A stretch of DNA of 51,230 nt from contig JAFSHN010000012.1 of the NCBI GenBank assembly GCA_017440275.1, forward strand, positions 1 through 51,230, written 5' to 3'. Both the position numbers and the translations under genes were made by a program. The stretch comes from Bacillota bacterium. GTDB taxonomy: Bacteria; Bacillota; Clostridia; Peptostreptococcales; Anaerovoracaceae. The notes under the pieces are model-generated. The model ran no database searches and had not been told where the DNA came from. It saw only the letters and a program-made list of their open reading frames with translations. This document shows, piece after piece, positions 32,922-41,438 of the stretch (the first letter of the stretch is position 1; each line of letters starts with the position of its first letter).

Positions 32922-33050
32922 TGTTTCAGGGCGAGGTGTAATTCCTCACCGGCGGTATAGTCCGCGACTGCGACCTTTTATTTTGAAAAGGGAGCACTGA
33001 TTAGGTGAAATTCCTAAACCGACGGTATAGTCCGGATGGGAGAAACAAGG
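32922..33050 (+). promoter_or_regulatory. FMN (RFN) riboswitch
   Basis: The RFN landmarks are all present: GGGCGAGGTG, AATTCCTCACCGGCGGTATAG, GTCCGCGACTGCGACC, a variable stem (TTTTATTTTGAAAAGG), then CTGATTAGGTGAAATTCCTA, ACCGACGGTATAGTCCGGATG and GGGAGAAAC. Followed by an intrinsic terminator before ribU, so FMN should stop transcription. The downstream ribU fits. Confidence 0.95.
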
Positions 33051-33095
33051 TACCATATAAGTTATTTTTCGTGTAACCGTATGTGTAATTTGTAG

Positions 33096-33134
33096 AGCCT
33101 TGATATTCCTTTTGTATCAAGGCTTTCCTTTATT
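33096..33134 (+). terminator. FMN-riboswitch terminator
   Basis: AGCCTTGATA (33096-33105) pairs with TATCAAGGCT (33115-33124), then TTCCTTTATT. Confidence 0.8.
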
Positions 33135-33184
33135 CCTAAGCAGATTCCTTTTAACTTAAAAAGAAAGAAAAGAGGAATTTTGTT

Positions 33185-33727
33185 ATGAACAATCAAAAAA
33201 CACAGAGTGCCAAACTCGCTAAAATGGCAATGCTTGTAGCAATTTCAATCGTGCTGGTAATGCTTATTCACTTCCCTATTTTCCCTCAAGTAGCATTCCT
33301 TGAATATGACCCTGCAGACATTCCGATTTTAATCGGGACTTTTGCTTTCGGTCCTGTTGCAGGAATCACATTAACAGTAGTAACTTCTCTGCTTCAGGGA
33401 TTTACTGTAAGTGCTGCCAGCGGTGTTTACGGAATCATTATGCACATTATTGCAACAGCAACTCTAGTGACAACTGCAGGATTAATTTACAGAGCACACA
33501 AATCCAAAAAATCTGCTATAATAGGGTTAGTAGTAGGAACAGCAGCGATGACTATTGTGATGTTCTTTGCAAATATGGTTATCACACCGATGTTTACAGG
33601 ATGGCCTCTTGCAGCAATTATGGAAGTAATGCCGTTTATTCTTGCTTTCAATGTAGTTAAAGCGGGTATCAACAGCGTTGTAACATTTATTGTTTACAAG
33701 AGAATTTCACCATTCCTGCACAGATAA
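33185..33727 (+). CDS. ribU: Riboflavin ECF transporter S component
   Basis: 180 residues, six hydrophobic segments. EYDPADIPILIGTFAFGPVAG is the signature of RibU-type S components, and the FMN riboswitch upstream supports riboflavin. Works with the shared ECF energizing module. ATG 33185 follows AAAGAGGAA. Its end lies six bases before tsaE, with no terminator seen between them. Confidence 0.93.
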   Translation: MNNQKTQSAKLAKMAMLVAISIVLVMLIHFPIFPQVAFLEYDPADIPILIGTFAFGPVAGITLTVVTSLLQGFTVSAASGVYGIIMHIIATATLVTTAGLIYRAHKSKKSAIIGLVVGTAAMTIVMFFANMVITPMFTGWPLAAIMEVMPFILAFNVVKAGINSVVTFIVYKRISPFLHR

Positions 33728-33733
33728 GAATTG

Positions 33734-34162
33734 ATGGAAATAAAACGTACTATAACAATTAAAAACGAAGAAGATACAAAAGAATTCGGTCTTTGGCTCG
33801 GGCAAAATGCCCGTGCCGGACAGGTTCTGGCGCTGATAGGTGATCTGGGGACAGGCAAAACGACCTTGGCCAAATATATTGCTGAAGGTCTCGGGATTAC
33901 AGATTATATTGTCAGCCCCACATTTACTATAATAAGAGAGTACGAGGGCGGAAGATTGCCTTTGTACCATTTTGACGTGTACAGAATCGGTGATCCGGAT
34001 GAACTGTTCAACATAGGCGCCCATGACTATTTTTATGGGCAAGGTCTGTGTGTTGTTGAATGGGCCGATTTGGTAGAAGAAGAATTGCCGGAAGATACAA
34101 TGTATGTTTTCATTGAATACGGCAATGAAGAGGGAGAAAGAATTTACAAATGTACATTTTAG
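33734..34162 (+). CDS. tsaE: tRNA t6A synthesis ATPase TsaE
   Basis: P-loop ATPase needed for the t6A37 tRNA modification complex with TsaB and TsaD. 142 residues from ATG 33734; a TTG directly before it (33731) is also possible and no strong ribosome site decides. Walker A GDLGTGKTTLAK lies at about 33-44; SPTFTIIREY and HFDVYRI are conserved TsaE blocks. The end overlaps tsaB by 13 bases. Confidence 0.93.
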   Translation: MEIKRTITIKNEEDTKEFGLWLGQNARAGQVLALIGDLGTGKTTLAKYIAEGLGITDYIVSPTFTIIREYEGGRLPLYHFDVYRIGDPDELFNIGAHDYFYGQGLCVVEWADLVEEELPEDTMYVFIEYGNEEGERIYKCTF

Positions 34163-34890
34163 CAATGGAAACCACCGGAGCTTTGGGTTCAGTGGCGATC
34201 ATCGATGAACAAAAAAATATTTGCGGATTTAAGGCTTCAAGTGATGCAATGAGTCACCTCAAAAACCTCATTCCGATGGTCGCAGAGCTCCTTGATGAAG
34301 CCGGCGTTGCAAAATCAGAACTTTCTTATGTAGCAACTTCTCAAGGACCGGGATCTTTTACCGGAATCAGAATCGGAGTTTCTACGGCAAGAGCTCTTTG
34401 CCAAAGCCTTGGAATCAAAGGAATTGCAGTACCCACTATGGAGGGCTTTCTGGCAAAACCGGAGGCAGTAGAGGCTAAGGCCAACGGTAAGGTTTGCTGT
34501 GCTATAATCAATGCGAGAAGAGGTCAGGTTTACGGTATCATAGACGGATATATGCAGCCTCAGGCGTGCATGCTTACAGACGTGCTCGAAACTGTTTTAG
34601 GCCCGATTTTCTCCGAAGGCAAAGAAGTTCTTTTCTTCGGAGACGGAATAGACGCTTATAAGGAACAAATTGAAGATGCTTTGGAGGGCAAAGGCAAATA
34701 TTCATTTGCAGACGAATCATGTCGATATCAGGATGCAGCGTCAGTAGCGAAACTGGCTGTTGAATTGGAAAACGATGGAAAAACTCTTGAATACAAAGAT
34801 ATTCTTCCTGAATATATGAGAAAGGCCGAAGCAGAACAGAAACTGGCGGCCGGTCAATTGCCTATTTGTAAAGGTCCTAAGCAAGAGTAG
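34150..34890 (+). CDS. tsaB: tRNA t6A synthesis protein TsaB
   Basis: Inactive ASKHA-fold partner of TsaD. 246 residues: AMETTGALGSVAI start, GPGSFTGIRIGVSTA and the AGIR-type loop are typical. It overlaps tsaE by 13 bases and precedes rimI and tsaD, the standard Firmicute order tsaE-tsaB-rimI-tsaD. Confidence 0.93.
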   Translation: MYILAMETTGALGSVAIIDEQKNICGFKASSDAMSHLKNLIPMVAELLDEAGVAKSELSYVATSQGPGSFTGIRIGVSTARALCQSLGIKGIAVPTMEGFLAKPEAVEAKANGKVCCAIINARRGQVYGIIDGYMQPQACMLTDVLETVLGPIFSEGKEVLFFGDGIDAYKEQIEDALEGKGKYSFADESCRYQDAASVAKLAVELENDGKTLEYKDILPEYMRKAEAEQKLAAGQLPICKGPKQE

Positions 34891-34901
34891 AGGAGGAAAG
34901 T

Positions 34902-35360
34902 ATGGCTGAATTAGTTATAAGAAGAGCTGAAGCAAAAGACGTGGAAACAATTGAAAAACTGGAGCAGTCCTGTTTCAGCCAGCCTTGGTCTTATGAATCC
35001 ATCTATCAGGACATCGTTGAAAACGACAGAGCAGTATACGTCGTTGCAGAAACCGAAGGACAAGTTATCGGCTATGCAGGACTTTGGATTATTGTTGACG
35101 AGGGTCATATTACCAATGTGGCGGTTTCCCCTGATTACAGAAGAAACAGTGTGGGAAACACTATAGTAACAGCCCTTCTTCAGGTAACGGAAGATATGGG
35201 TGTTAAAAGACACACTTTAGAAGTGCGCAAGAGCAATACAGCCGCAATTAACCTTTATGAAAAGCAGGGCTTTGTTGAAGCCGGCGAAAGAAAGGGTTAT
35301 TACGAAGATAACGGCGAAGATGCTCTTATCATGTGGAGAGACGCAGAAGATGAAGAATAA
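34902..35360 (+). CDS. rimI: Ribosomal-protein S18 alanine N-acetyltransferase-like GNAT
   Basis: 152-residue GNAT enzyme beginning LVIRRAEAKDVETIEKLEQSC. RimI acetylates the N-terminus of ribosomal protein S18. The acetyl-CoA loop reads YRRNSVGNTIV, where the first glycine of the usual R-x-x-G-x-G/A motif is a serine; ITNVAVSPDYR and EVRKSNTAAINLYEKQGF are normal for RimI. ATG 34902 follows AGAGGAGG. Its stop overlaps the tsaD start by 11 bases. Context and motifs agree with RimI. Confidence 0.9.
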   Translation: MAELVIRRAEAKDVETIEKLEQSCFSQPWSYESIYQDIVENDRAVYVVAETEGQVIGYAGLWIIVDEGHITNVAVSPDYRRNSVGNTIVTALLQVTEDMGVKRHTLEVRKSNTAAINLYEKQGFVEAGERKGYYEDNGEDALIMWRDAEDEE

Positions 35361-36378
35361 CAAATTTTTGACTATGGCATTTGAATCAAGCTGTGACGAG
35401 ACTGCAATTGCAATTCTGGCAGACGGTCGTGAAGTTTTATCAAATGTCATTTCATCACAAATTGATATATTCAAAAATTATGGCGGTGTAGTTCCTGAAA
35501 TTGCTGCAAGACATCACTTGGAAAACATCAATGAGGTAGTGGATGAAGCTCTGAAAAAAGCTGATGTTACCATGGAAGACATCGACTTAATTGCAGTAAC
35601 AGAAGGACCGGGACTTGTAGGTGCTTTGCTTATCGGCGTTGCAACTGCCAAGGCGGTAGCTTTTGCCTGCGACAAGCCTATTATCGGTGTTCATCACATT
35701 ATGGGACACGTAGCAGCCAACTATATTGAGTTCCCGCAGCTTGAGCCTCCGTTTACGGCTCTTATTGCCAGCGGCGGACACACCAACATAGCTGAGGTGA
35801 AGAACTACACAGAAGTAGAAATTATTGGCGGAACAAGAGACGACGCCATTGGTGAAGCATACGACAAGGTGGCGAGAGTGTTAGGTCTTGGCTATCCGGG
35901 TGGACCTAAAATCGACAAAATAGCTAAAGAAGGAAATCCGGATGCGATTCATTTTAAGAGAGTCTTTCTTGAAAAGGACAGCATGGATTTCAGTTTCAGC
36001 GGCCTGAAAACAGCAGTGCTGAATCACTTGAATATTGCAAAACAGAAAGGCGAGGAAATAAACCGAGCTGATGTGGCTGCCAGCTTCCAGCAGGCTGTAA
36101 TGGATGTAGTTACAGAAAAGGCTGTTCAGGCAGCTAAAGAAATGGGACACGGCAAACTTGTTTTGGCAGGCGGAGTGGCATCAAATTCAGCACTTAGAGC
36201 AATTCTTAAGAAGAAATGCGATGAAGAACAAATCAAACTTTATGTACCAAGCCCTATCCTTTGCACAGATAATGGAGCGATGATAGGCTGTGCAGGTTAC
36301 TATAAATATAAGGAAGGACAAAGAAGCGGTCTTGACATGGATGCCCATGCCAATATGCCTCTTTCGAAAGCAAAATGA
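35350..36378 (+). CDS. tsaD: tRNA N6-threonylcarbamoyladenosine synthase TsaD
   Basis: Transfers the threonylcarbamoyl group to A37 of ANN-decoding tRNAs. I used ATG 35350, overlapping rimI by 11 bases, giving 342 residues, the normal size. Metal motif HxxxH is VHHIMGHVAAN (H116, H120); AFESSCDETA at the start and SGGHTNIAEVKN are conserved. An in-frame start at 35257 lies inside rimI and is not supported. The stop overlaps the next ABC-F gene (ATGA). Confidence 0.97.
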   Translation: MKNNKFLTMAFESSCDETAIAILADGREVLSNVISSQIDIFKNYGGVVPEIAARHHLENINEVVDEALKKADVTMEDIDLIAVTEGPGLVGALLIGVATAKAVAFACDKPIIGVHHIMGHVAANYIEFPQLEPPFTALIASGGHTNIAEVKNYTEVEIIGGTRDDAIGEAYDKVARVLGLGYPGGPKIDKIAKEGNPDAIHFKRVFLEKDSMDFSFSGLKTAVLNHLNIAKQKGEEINRADVAASFQQAVMDVVTEKAVQAAKEMGHGKLVLAGGVASNSALRAILKKKCDEEQIKLYVPSPILCTDNGAMIGCAGYYKYKEGQRSGLDMDAHANMPLSKAK

Positions 36379-38321
36379 TAGTTTTATCAGCCAGCAATTT
36401 AACAAAAGTATACGGCACCGATGTCATCATCCAGAATGTGGATTTTCACGTAAACGATGGTGACAGAATAGGTCTTGTAGGCAGGAACGGAGCCGGTAAA
36501 ACAACGCTTTTAAATATGATTACAGGAGAGCTGTCACCTGATGAGGGACAGCTCTTTATTCCTAATAATTTGAGAATAGGTTACCTTAAGCAGCGTGACC
36601 AGTTTAATCCTGAAGGCACCGTCATGGGTGAAATTCAGGCTATTTTTGTGCCTTTAAAGAATCTTGAAGAAGAAATTGCAAGAACCGCTGATCAGGTAGC
36701 GAATAATCCTCACGATGAAAGACTACTACATAAATTGGATGATTTGCAGCAGGAATATGATAAACGGGGAGGATATACTTATAAATCTGAAATAACAGGC
36801 ATTCTAAATTCTATGGCCTTCGGACCGGATTTTTATGATAAAAAGATAAGTTCTCTCTCGGGCGGCGAACGAACAAGACTGGCACTTGCGGCACTATTGT
36901 TAGAAAAGCCGGATTTGCTCATTCTCGACGAACCTACAAACCATCTTGATATCGGCACCTTAAAATGGTTGGAACAGTATTTATCATCATATAGAGGAAG
37001 TATAATAATCGTATCTCACGACAGATATTTCCTTGACCGCAGTGTTAACAGAATCTTTGAAATAGAGCATCATAAACTTCGCTCCTATGAAGGAAATTAT
37101 ACTGCCTTTGCAGAGAAAAAGCGTCAGATCAGAGAAGCAGAAATGCGGGCATATAATAATCAGCAGCGCGAAATTGCAAGACAGGAAGAAATGATTCGAA
37201 AGATGAAGGAACGCGGTACGGAAAAGCTTGCAAAGCGTGCCCAGTCCCGTGAAAAGCGACTTGATGCACTTGAGCGTCTGGACCGTCCTGAAGGAAATGA
37301 AGGAAGAATGAAAATCCAGTTTCAGCAGGATTTCCAGTCAGGCAATGACGTTTTGATAACGGAAAATCTTTCTAAATCTTTTGGCTACGGAACCAATCGC
37401 AGGCAGTTGTTTGCAGGTGTTGACATGGACATCAAACGCGGCGAAAAGATTTGCATTGTCGGAAAGAACGGCGTCGGTAAAACAACGCTGCTGAAAATCC
37501 TGTTAGAGGAACTTGCTCCGGATAGCGGCAGAGTTAAAATCGGTCACAATGTAACATTTGGCTACTATGACCAGGGACAGCAGCTGCTCAATCCACGCAA
37601 TACGGTTCTTGAAGAAATGAAAGAAACCTACAGACTTTATACTGATACTCATATGCGTGGGCTGCTTGGCAGATTTCTTTTCAAAAATGATGATGTGTTT
37701 CTGACTGTGGGAGACTTGAGCGGCGGTGAAAAAGCTCGCCTGGCTCTTTTAAAACTGATGCTGGGCGGTGCCAACACATTACTTCTCGACGAACCGACAA
37801 ACCATATGGATATTGAATCAAAAGAAGTTTTTGAAGAAGCTTTATCGGAATTTCCGGGAACTGCAATAATTGTTTCCCACGACAGATACTTCTTGCAGAG
37901 AATTCCTGACAGAATTTTGGAACTTTCTGAAGAGGGTGTCATAGAATATCTGGGTAAATACGATTATTATATGGAAAAGAAAGAGGAAATCCAATCGGGA
38001 AAGCGTTATCTGGAAAGTATGAACCAGACTGCAGGGGATAGGTTTGATGAATCGGAGACTGTTATTTCTGCAGAAGAACGCCGCAGACTGAACAAAAAAG
38101 CAGAGGCTGAGGAACGCCGTAAGAATCGTCAAAAGCAAGCATTGGAGCAGGAAATGGCTGACCTTGAAGAAGAAATGTCTTCTGTTGAAACACAGATGTG
38201 TGATGAGAACAACAGTGGTGACTATGAACTTCTTGCTGAACTTGGAACCAGACTGGAAGAATTAAAGGCAAAACATGATCAGGTCTTTGAGGAATGGATG
38301 ATGCTGGAAGAAGAAATATGA
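36375..38321 (+). CDS. ABC-F subfamily ATPase
   Basis: 648-residue soluble tandem ABC protein without membrane segments, acting on ribosomes. Walker A GRNGAGKTTL (about 37-46) and GKNGVGKTTLL (near 361-371); both signature motifs (LSGGERTR, LSGGEKAR) and Walker B DEPTNHLD are present, separated by the charged inter-domain linker. The C-terminal coiled coil is Glu/Lys-rich (about 590-645). It resembles YdiF/YfmR-type housekeeping members rather than obvious antibiotic-resistance types, but sequence alone does not exclude resistance. Coupled to tsaD by ATGA. Confidence 0.9.
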   Translation: MIVLSASNLTKVYGTDVIIQNVDFHVNDGDRIGLVGRNGAGKTTLLNMITGELSPDEGQLFIPNNLRIGYLKQRDQFNPEGTVMGEIQAIFVPLKNLEEEIARTADQVANNPHDERLLHKLDDLQQEYDKRGGYTYKSEITGILNSMAFGPDFYDKKISSLSGGERTRLALAALLLEKPDLLILDEPTNHLDIGTLKWLEQYLSSYRGSIIIVSHDRYFLDRSVNRIFEIEHHKLRSYEGNYTAFAEKKRQIREAEMRAYNNQQREIARQEEMIRKMKERGTEKLAKRAQSREKRLDALERLDRPEGNEGRMKIQFQQDFQSGNDVLITENLSKSFGYGTNRRQLFAGVDMDIKRGEKICIVGKNGVGKTTLLKILLEELAPDSGRVKIGHNVTFGYYDQGQQLLNPRNTVLEEMKETYRLYTDTHMRGLLGRFLFKNDDVFLTVGDLSGGEKARLALLKLMLGGANTLLLDEPTNHMDIESKEVFEEALSEFPGTAIIVSHDRYFLQRIPDRILELSEEGVIEYLGKYDYYMEKKEEIQSGKRYLESMNQTAGDRFDESETVISAEERRRLNKKAEAEERRKNRQKQALEQEMADLEEEMSSVETQMCDENNSGDYELLAELGTRLEELKAKHDQVFEEWMMLEEEI

Positions 38322-38353
38322 AGAAAATTTCATAGTAGCTTACAAAATTTGTC

Positions 38354-38382
38354 TTGAAATGCGAGACAAAAGCACTTATACT
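38354..38382 (+). promoter_or_regulatory. Promoter of acpP-rex
   Basis: TTGAAA (38354-38359), 17-bp spacer, TATACT (38377-38382). Confidence 0.75.
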
Positions 38383-38422
38383 AAACATAGTCTATTTATA
38401 AAAGAAAAAATGGAGGCTTAAA

Positions 38423-38650
38423 ATGGTTTTTGAAAAAATTAAAGAGATAATTATAGAACAGTTATCCGTTGATGAAGATGAAGTTACAATGGATACAAAC
38501 CTGATGAAGGATTTATCCGCTGACTCTCTGGACGCAGTAGAAATCATCATGGCAATCGAAGACGAATACGGATTCGAAATTCCTGATGAAGATGCTGAAA
38601 AGTTCCAGACTGTTAAAGACTTAGTAAAGTATGTTGAAGAAAACAAATAA
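38423..38650 (+). CDS. acpP: Acyl carrier protein
   Basis: 75-residue acidic carrier of growing fatty acids. The phosphopantetheine serine lies in ADSLDAVEI (about residue 35); start ATG 38423 follows ATGGAGG. It is followed by rex after 35 bases. No other fab genes are nearby, which is unusual for acpP in Firmicutes, where it more often sits near plsX, fabD or rnc. Confidence 0.95.
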   Translation: MVFEKIKEIIIEQLSVDEDEVTMDTNLMKDLSADSLDAVEIIMAIEDEYGFEIPDEDAEKFQTVKDLVKYVEENK

Positions 38651-38685
38651 TTAAACAAACTTTATTTTAAGGAGCCCCGCAATTT

Positions 38686-39318
38686 ATGAAGGAAAAGCAG
38701 ATTTCAAACGCAGTAATCAGAAGATTGCCAAGATACAGAAGATTCCTTAAAGAACTGCATCGCAAAGGTGTAGAAAAGATTTCCTCAAAAGATTTGAGCA
38801 AACTCATCGGATATACTGCATCTCAAATACGCCAGGACTTAAATAATTTCGGTGGATTCGGTCAACAAGGATATGGCTATAGTGTAGCAAATCTCCACGA
38901 TGAGATCAGCGGAATTTTAGGTCTTGACAAAGATTATAAGATGGTAATCGTTGGTTACGGTCGTCTGGGTCAGGCAATTGCCAGCTATATTTCAAACAAT
39001 GAACCTAAGTTTCATATCGTAGGAATTTTTGATGTAAAACAGATAATCGAAGATGTTGAATTCAAAGATGCTCAGATTATGACTTGCGGTTCTTTGGCAG
39101 ATTTTGCCCGTAAAGAAAAGGTTGATATTGCAGTCATCACAGTTCCTACAGAAAAGGCTCAGCTCGTAGCTGATACAGCGGTACGTGCCGGTGTAAAAGG
39201 TATCTGGAACTTAACTGCTGTTGATTTGGATTTGCCGGACAACGTGGTAGTAGAAAACGTGCATATGAGCGACAGCTTGCACGCCCTTGCATACTATATG
39301 CAGAAACAGGAACAATAA
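38686..39318 (+). CDS. rex: Redox-sensing transcriptional repressor Rex
   Basis: 210 residues. Winged-helix DNA-binding part with SAIRQDL-like STASQIRQDLNNFGGFGQQG pattern (residues about 38-60), then a Rossmann NAD domain with VGYGRLGQAI and a swapped C-terminal helix. Rex senses NADH/NAD+ and represses fermentation genes in anaerobes. ATG 38686 follows AAGGAGCC. I saw no complete Rex operator (TTGTTAA-N4-TTAACAA) in the window. Confidence 0.95.
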   Translation: MKEKQISNAVIRRLPRYRRFLKELHRKGVEKISSKDLSKLIGYTASQIRQDLNNFGGFGQQGYGYSVANLHDEISGILGLDKDYKMVIVGYGRLGQAIASYISNNEPKFHIVGIFDVKQIIEDVEFKDAQIMTCGSLADFARKEKVDIAVITVPTEKAQLVADTAVRAGVKGIWNLTAVDLDLPDNVVVENVHMSDSLHALAYYMQKQEQ

Positions 39319-39332
39319 AATATGTACATGAG

Positions 39333-39367
39333 CGCACATCTCATAGGATGTGCGTTTTTATTTTTTT
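39333..39367 (+). terminator. Terminator of acpP-rex
   Basis: CGCACATC / GATGTGCG stem, TCATAG loop, then a T-rich run. Confidence 0.85.
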
Positions 39368-39380
39368 GAAAACCGCAATG

Positions 39381-39408
39381 AAAAAAGCGACCGTAAAGGT
39401 CGCCTTTG
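39381..39408 (-). terminator. Terminator of the ferredoxin gene
   Basis: GCGACC / GGTCGC stem with GTAAA loop at 39387-39403 and an A run (39381-39386) that becomes T on the reverse strand. Confidence 0.75.
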
Positions 39409-39428
39409 TAGGTGTAATTAATATGTAA

Positions 39429-39599
39429 TTAACCTTCTGTAGGTGCATCTACAGGACATGCATCTGCACATGAACCACAATCGATGCAAGCATCAGCATC
39501 GATAACATAAATGTTGTCGCCTTCGCTGATTGCTTCTACAGGACATTCTGCTGCGCATGCGCCACAAGCGATGCAAGCGTCTGTAATTTTGTAAGCCAT
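39429..39599 (-). CDS. 2[4Fe-4S] ferredoxin
   Basis: 56-residue clostridial-type ferredoxin. Both cluster motifs are complete: C9-x2-C12-x2-C15-x3-C19-P and C38-x2-C41-x2-C44-x3-C48-P. Carries electrons between low-potential enzymes in anaerobic metabolism. ATG 39597-39599 follows TAGGAGG; the frame extends further upstream, but without a site. Divergent from the P-loop/Asp23 gene. Confidence 0.96.
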   Translation of the reverse strand: MAYKITDACIACGACAAECPVEAISEGDNIYVIDADACIDCGSCADACPVDAPTEG

Positions 39600-39614
39600 A
39601 GTAATTCCTCCTAT

Positions 39615-39667
39615 AAAAGATATATCTTTTGTAGCACAATTATACCGCATTCTGTTATAATAGTAAA
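39615..39667. promoter_or_regulatory. Ferredoxin promoter, palindrome and divergent -10 box
   Basis: Reverse promoter: TTTACT (39662-39667), 17 bp, TATAAT (39639-39644). A forward -10 TATAAT lies at 39656-39661, for the gene at 39693, without a good -35. Inside the ferredoxin leader is a perfect 16-base palindrome, AAAAGATATATCTTTT (39615-39630), a possible operator. Confidence 0.6.
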
Positions 39668-39692
39668 GTGGAAAAAAATAAAGGAGATCAAA

Positions 39693-40505
39693 ATGGACGT
39701 ATACACTTTAGTAGGAAAGAGCGGTACCGGCAAAAGCTTTCATGCTATGAACCTTTGTAAAAAACTTGATATTGAGGCCATAATTGACGATGGACTTTTT
39801 ATTTATAAAAACACCGTAATAGCAGGGACTTCTGCTAAAAGAGAGGCGACCAAAATCGGTGCGGTTAAGGTTGCATTGTTTAATAACGATGAAATCCGTT
39901 ACGAAGTTGCAAGCGCCATTAAAGAAAAAAATCCTTCAAGCATTCTGATTCTGGGCACCAGCGATGGGATGGTAGACAGAATCATTAAGAAACTGGGTTT
40001 GCCGGAAATTCCTCAAGACAGTTTGAGAAGAATCAGAATAGAAGATATTACTACTGAGGAAGAACGAGAAACTGCAAGACATCAGCGTGAAGATCTGGGT
40101 AAGCACGTTATCCCTGCGCCTTCATTGCAGCTCAAGAGAACTTTTGCAGGATACTTTATGGACCCTCTCAGATTTTTCCGCGGCAAAGACCAGGGGGCTT
40201 CTCACGAAAGAACGGTTGTGAGACCTACATACAGCTATATGGGAGAATATTTCATTGCAGAAAAGGTCATCGACGATATCATAACTTGTCTGGCCCGTTT
40301 GACTCCGGCTATCAGCAGAGTGATTTATGTAGTACAAAGTTCAAATTCGGAGGCATATCATCTTAAAATCGGAGTAAAAATAAAGAAGGGATACCCTATT
40401 TGGGAATCTGCTATAGACTTTCAGCAGAATATAGAAAAAGAAGTTGAAAAGATGACCGCTTTCAATGTTACACAAATTGACATTGAAGTCAGGGGTGTCA
40501 ATTAG
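39693..40505 (+). CDS. P-loop ATPase fused to an Asp23/Gls24 domain
   Basis: 270 residues. The first 160 hold a P-loop GKSGTGKSFHAM at 8-19 and SILILGTSDGMVD; the last 90 (VVRPTYSYMGEYFIAEKVIDD; SRVIYVVQSSNSEAYHLKIGV; VTQIDIEVRGV) match the Asp23/Gls24 (DUF322) pattern of envelope-stress and cell-wall proteins. I recall such fused forms only vaguely in Clostridia. No membrane segment is seen. Start ATG 39693 follows AAAGGAG. The ogg gene follows after nine bases. The ATP-binding role and envelope link are inferences from domain membership. Confidence 0.75.
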   Translation: MDVYTLVGKSGTGKSFHAMNLCKKLDIEAIIDDGLFIYKNTVIAGTSAKREATKIGAVKVALFNNDEIRYEVASAIKEKNPSSILILGTSDGMVDRIIKKLGLPEIPQDSLRRIRIEDITTEEERETARHQREDLGKHVIPAPSLQLKRTFAGYFMDPLRFFRGKDQGASHERTVVRPTYSYMGEYFIAEKVIDDIITCLARLTPAISRVIYVVQSSNSEAYHLKIGVKIKKGYPIWESAIDFQQNIEKEVEKMTAFNVTQIDIEVRGVN

Positions 40506-40514
40506 GAGATAATA

Positions 40515-41366
40515 ATGCAATACAGCGTAGATAACATAAAAGACTTTAACACTGACCACATTTTTGACTGCGGCCAGTGTTTTCGTTGGGTAAGACAAGA
40601 AGATGGAAGCTACATAGGTCCTGCCATGGGCAAAGTGGCTAGAGTTTCGTATAACGAAGGGACTTTGACCATTGATAATGCGGACGAAAATGATTTTATT
40701 CATATTTGGAGGTCTTATCTTGACCTTGACCGTAATTACGGCAGTATTAAAGAACAGCTTTTTGCCTCAGACGAAGCAATGAAAGCGGCCGGTGAGTACG
40801 GTTACGGAATCAGAATCCTTAATCAGGACTTCTGGGAAACGGTGGTTTCCTTTATAATATCGCAAAACAACAATATTCCGAGAATTAAAGGCTGCATTGA
40901 ATCTCTTTGTGAGAATTTCGGTGAATACATAGGCGAATATGAAGGGAAAAAGTATTATGCCGTTCCCACACCTGAAAAACTGTCGTCTCTGACGGCAGAA
41001 GATCTTGCTCCTTGCAGACTGGGGTACAGAGCTCCTTATCTGATTAAGATGGCAGCTCAGTTCATCGAAAAAGGAGGTCCTGAAGCGGTACGCCGTGAGA
41101 TGCTGGAAGCGGAGGATCCTATCCAGGCACTGCAGCAATTCTATGGGATTGGCCCTAAAGTTGCTTCGTGCATTTCCCTTTTCGGACTTGGAAGATTTGA
41201 TGCTTTCCCTATAGACGTATGGATGCGCAGAGTGATGAACCGTATTTACGGAATTGACGAAAATGATTTGAAAACTATGAAGAAATACGCCGAAGAACAC
41301 TTTGGCGAGTATGGTGGAATCGCACAGCAGTATCTATTTTACTACATTCGCGGACTAGATATATAG
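40515..41366 (+). CDS. ogg: 8-oxoguanine DNA glycosylase/lyase of the Ogg type
   Basis: 283-residue HhH-GPD base-excision enzyme that removes oxidised guanine. FYGIGPKVASCISLFGLGRF is the helix-hairpin-helix with catalytic lysine K215, and the conserved aspartate D234 lies in FPIDVWMRR. Its N-terminal barrel (FDCGQCFRW) is that of OGG1/AlkA relatives. No iron-sulfur cysteines of EndoIII/MutY. ATG 40515 follows AGGAG. In an anaerobe it complements redox proteins here. Confidence 0.92.
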   Translation: MQYSVDNIKDFNTDHIFDCGQCFRWVRQEDGSYIGPAMGKVARVSYNEGTLTIDNADENDFIHIWRSYLDLDRNYGSIKEQLFASDEAMKAAGEYGYGIRILNQDFWETVVSFIISQNNNIPRIKGCIESLCENFGEYIGEYEGKKYYAVPTPEKLSSLTAEDLAPCRLGYRAPYLIKMAAQFIEKGGPEAVRREMLEAEDPIQALQQFYGIGPKVASCISLFGLGRFDAFPIDVWMRRVMNRIYGIDENDLKTMKKYAEEHFGEYGGIAQQYLFYYIRGLDI

Positions 41367-41402
41367 TCGATGAAGATTTAGTGAAATAATGGGTATAACC
41401 CC

Positions 41403-41430
41403 TTGACTTTATTTGTTAAGAGGATATAAT
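41403..41430 (+). promoter_or_regulatory. Promoter of groESL
   Basis: TTGACT (41403-41408), 16-bp spacer, TATAAT (41425-41430), just before the CIRCE element. Confidence 0.85.
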
Positions 41431-41438
41431 AAATAGTG

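Noticed and set aside
36375-38321. ABC-F protein as an antibiotic-resistance gene
   Set aside because: Its place directly behind tsaD and general look fit housekeeping members; no resistance-type neighbour or leader-peptide attenuator is visible.
41411-41421. Rex half-site TTGTTAA within the groES promoter
   Set aside because: Only one half of the 18-base Rex operator is present, so this is likely chance within an AT-rich promoter.
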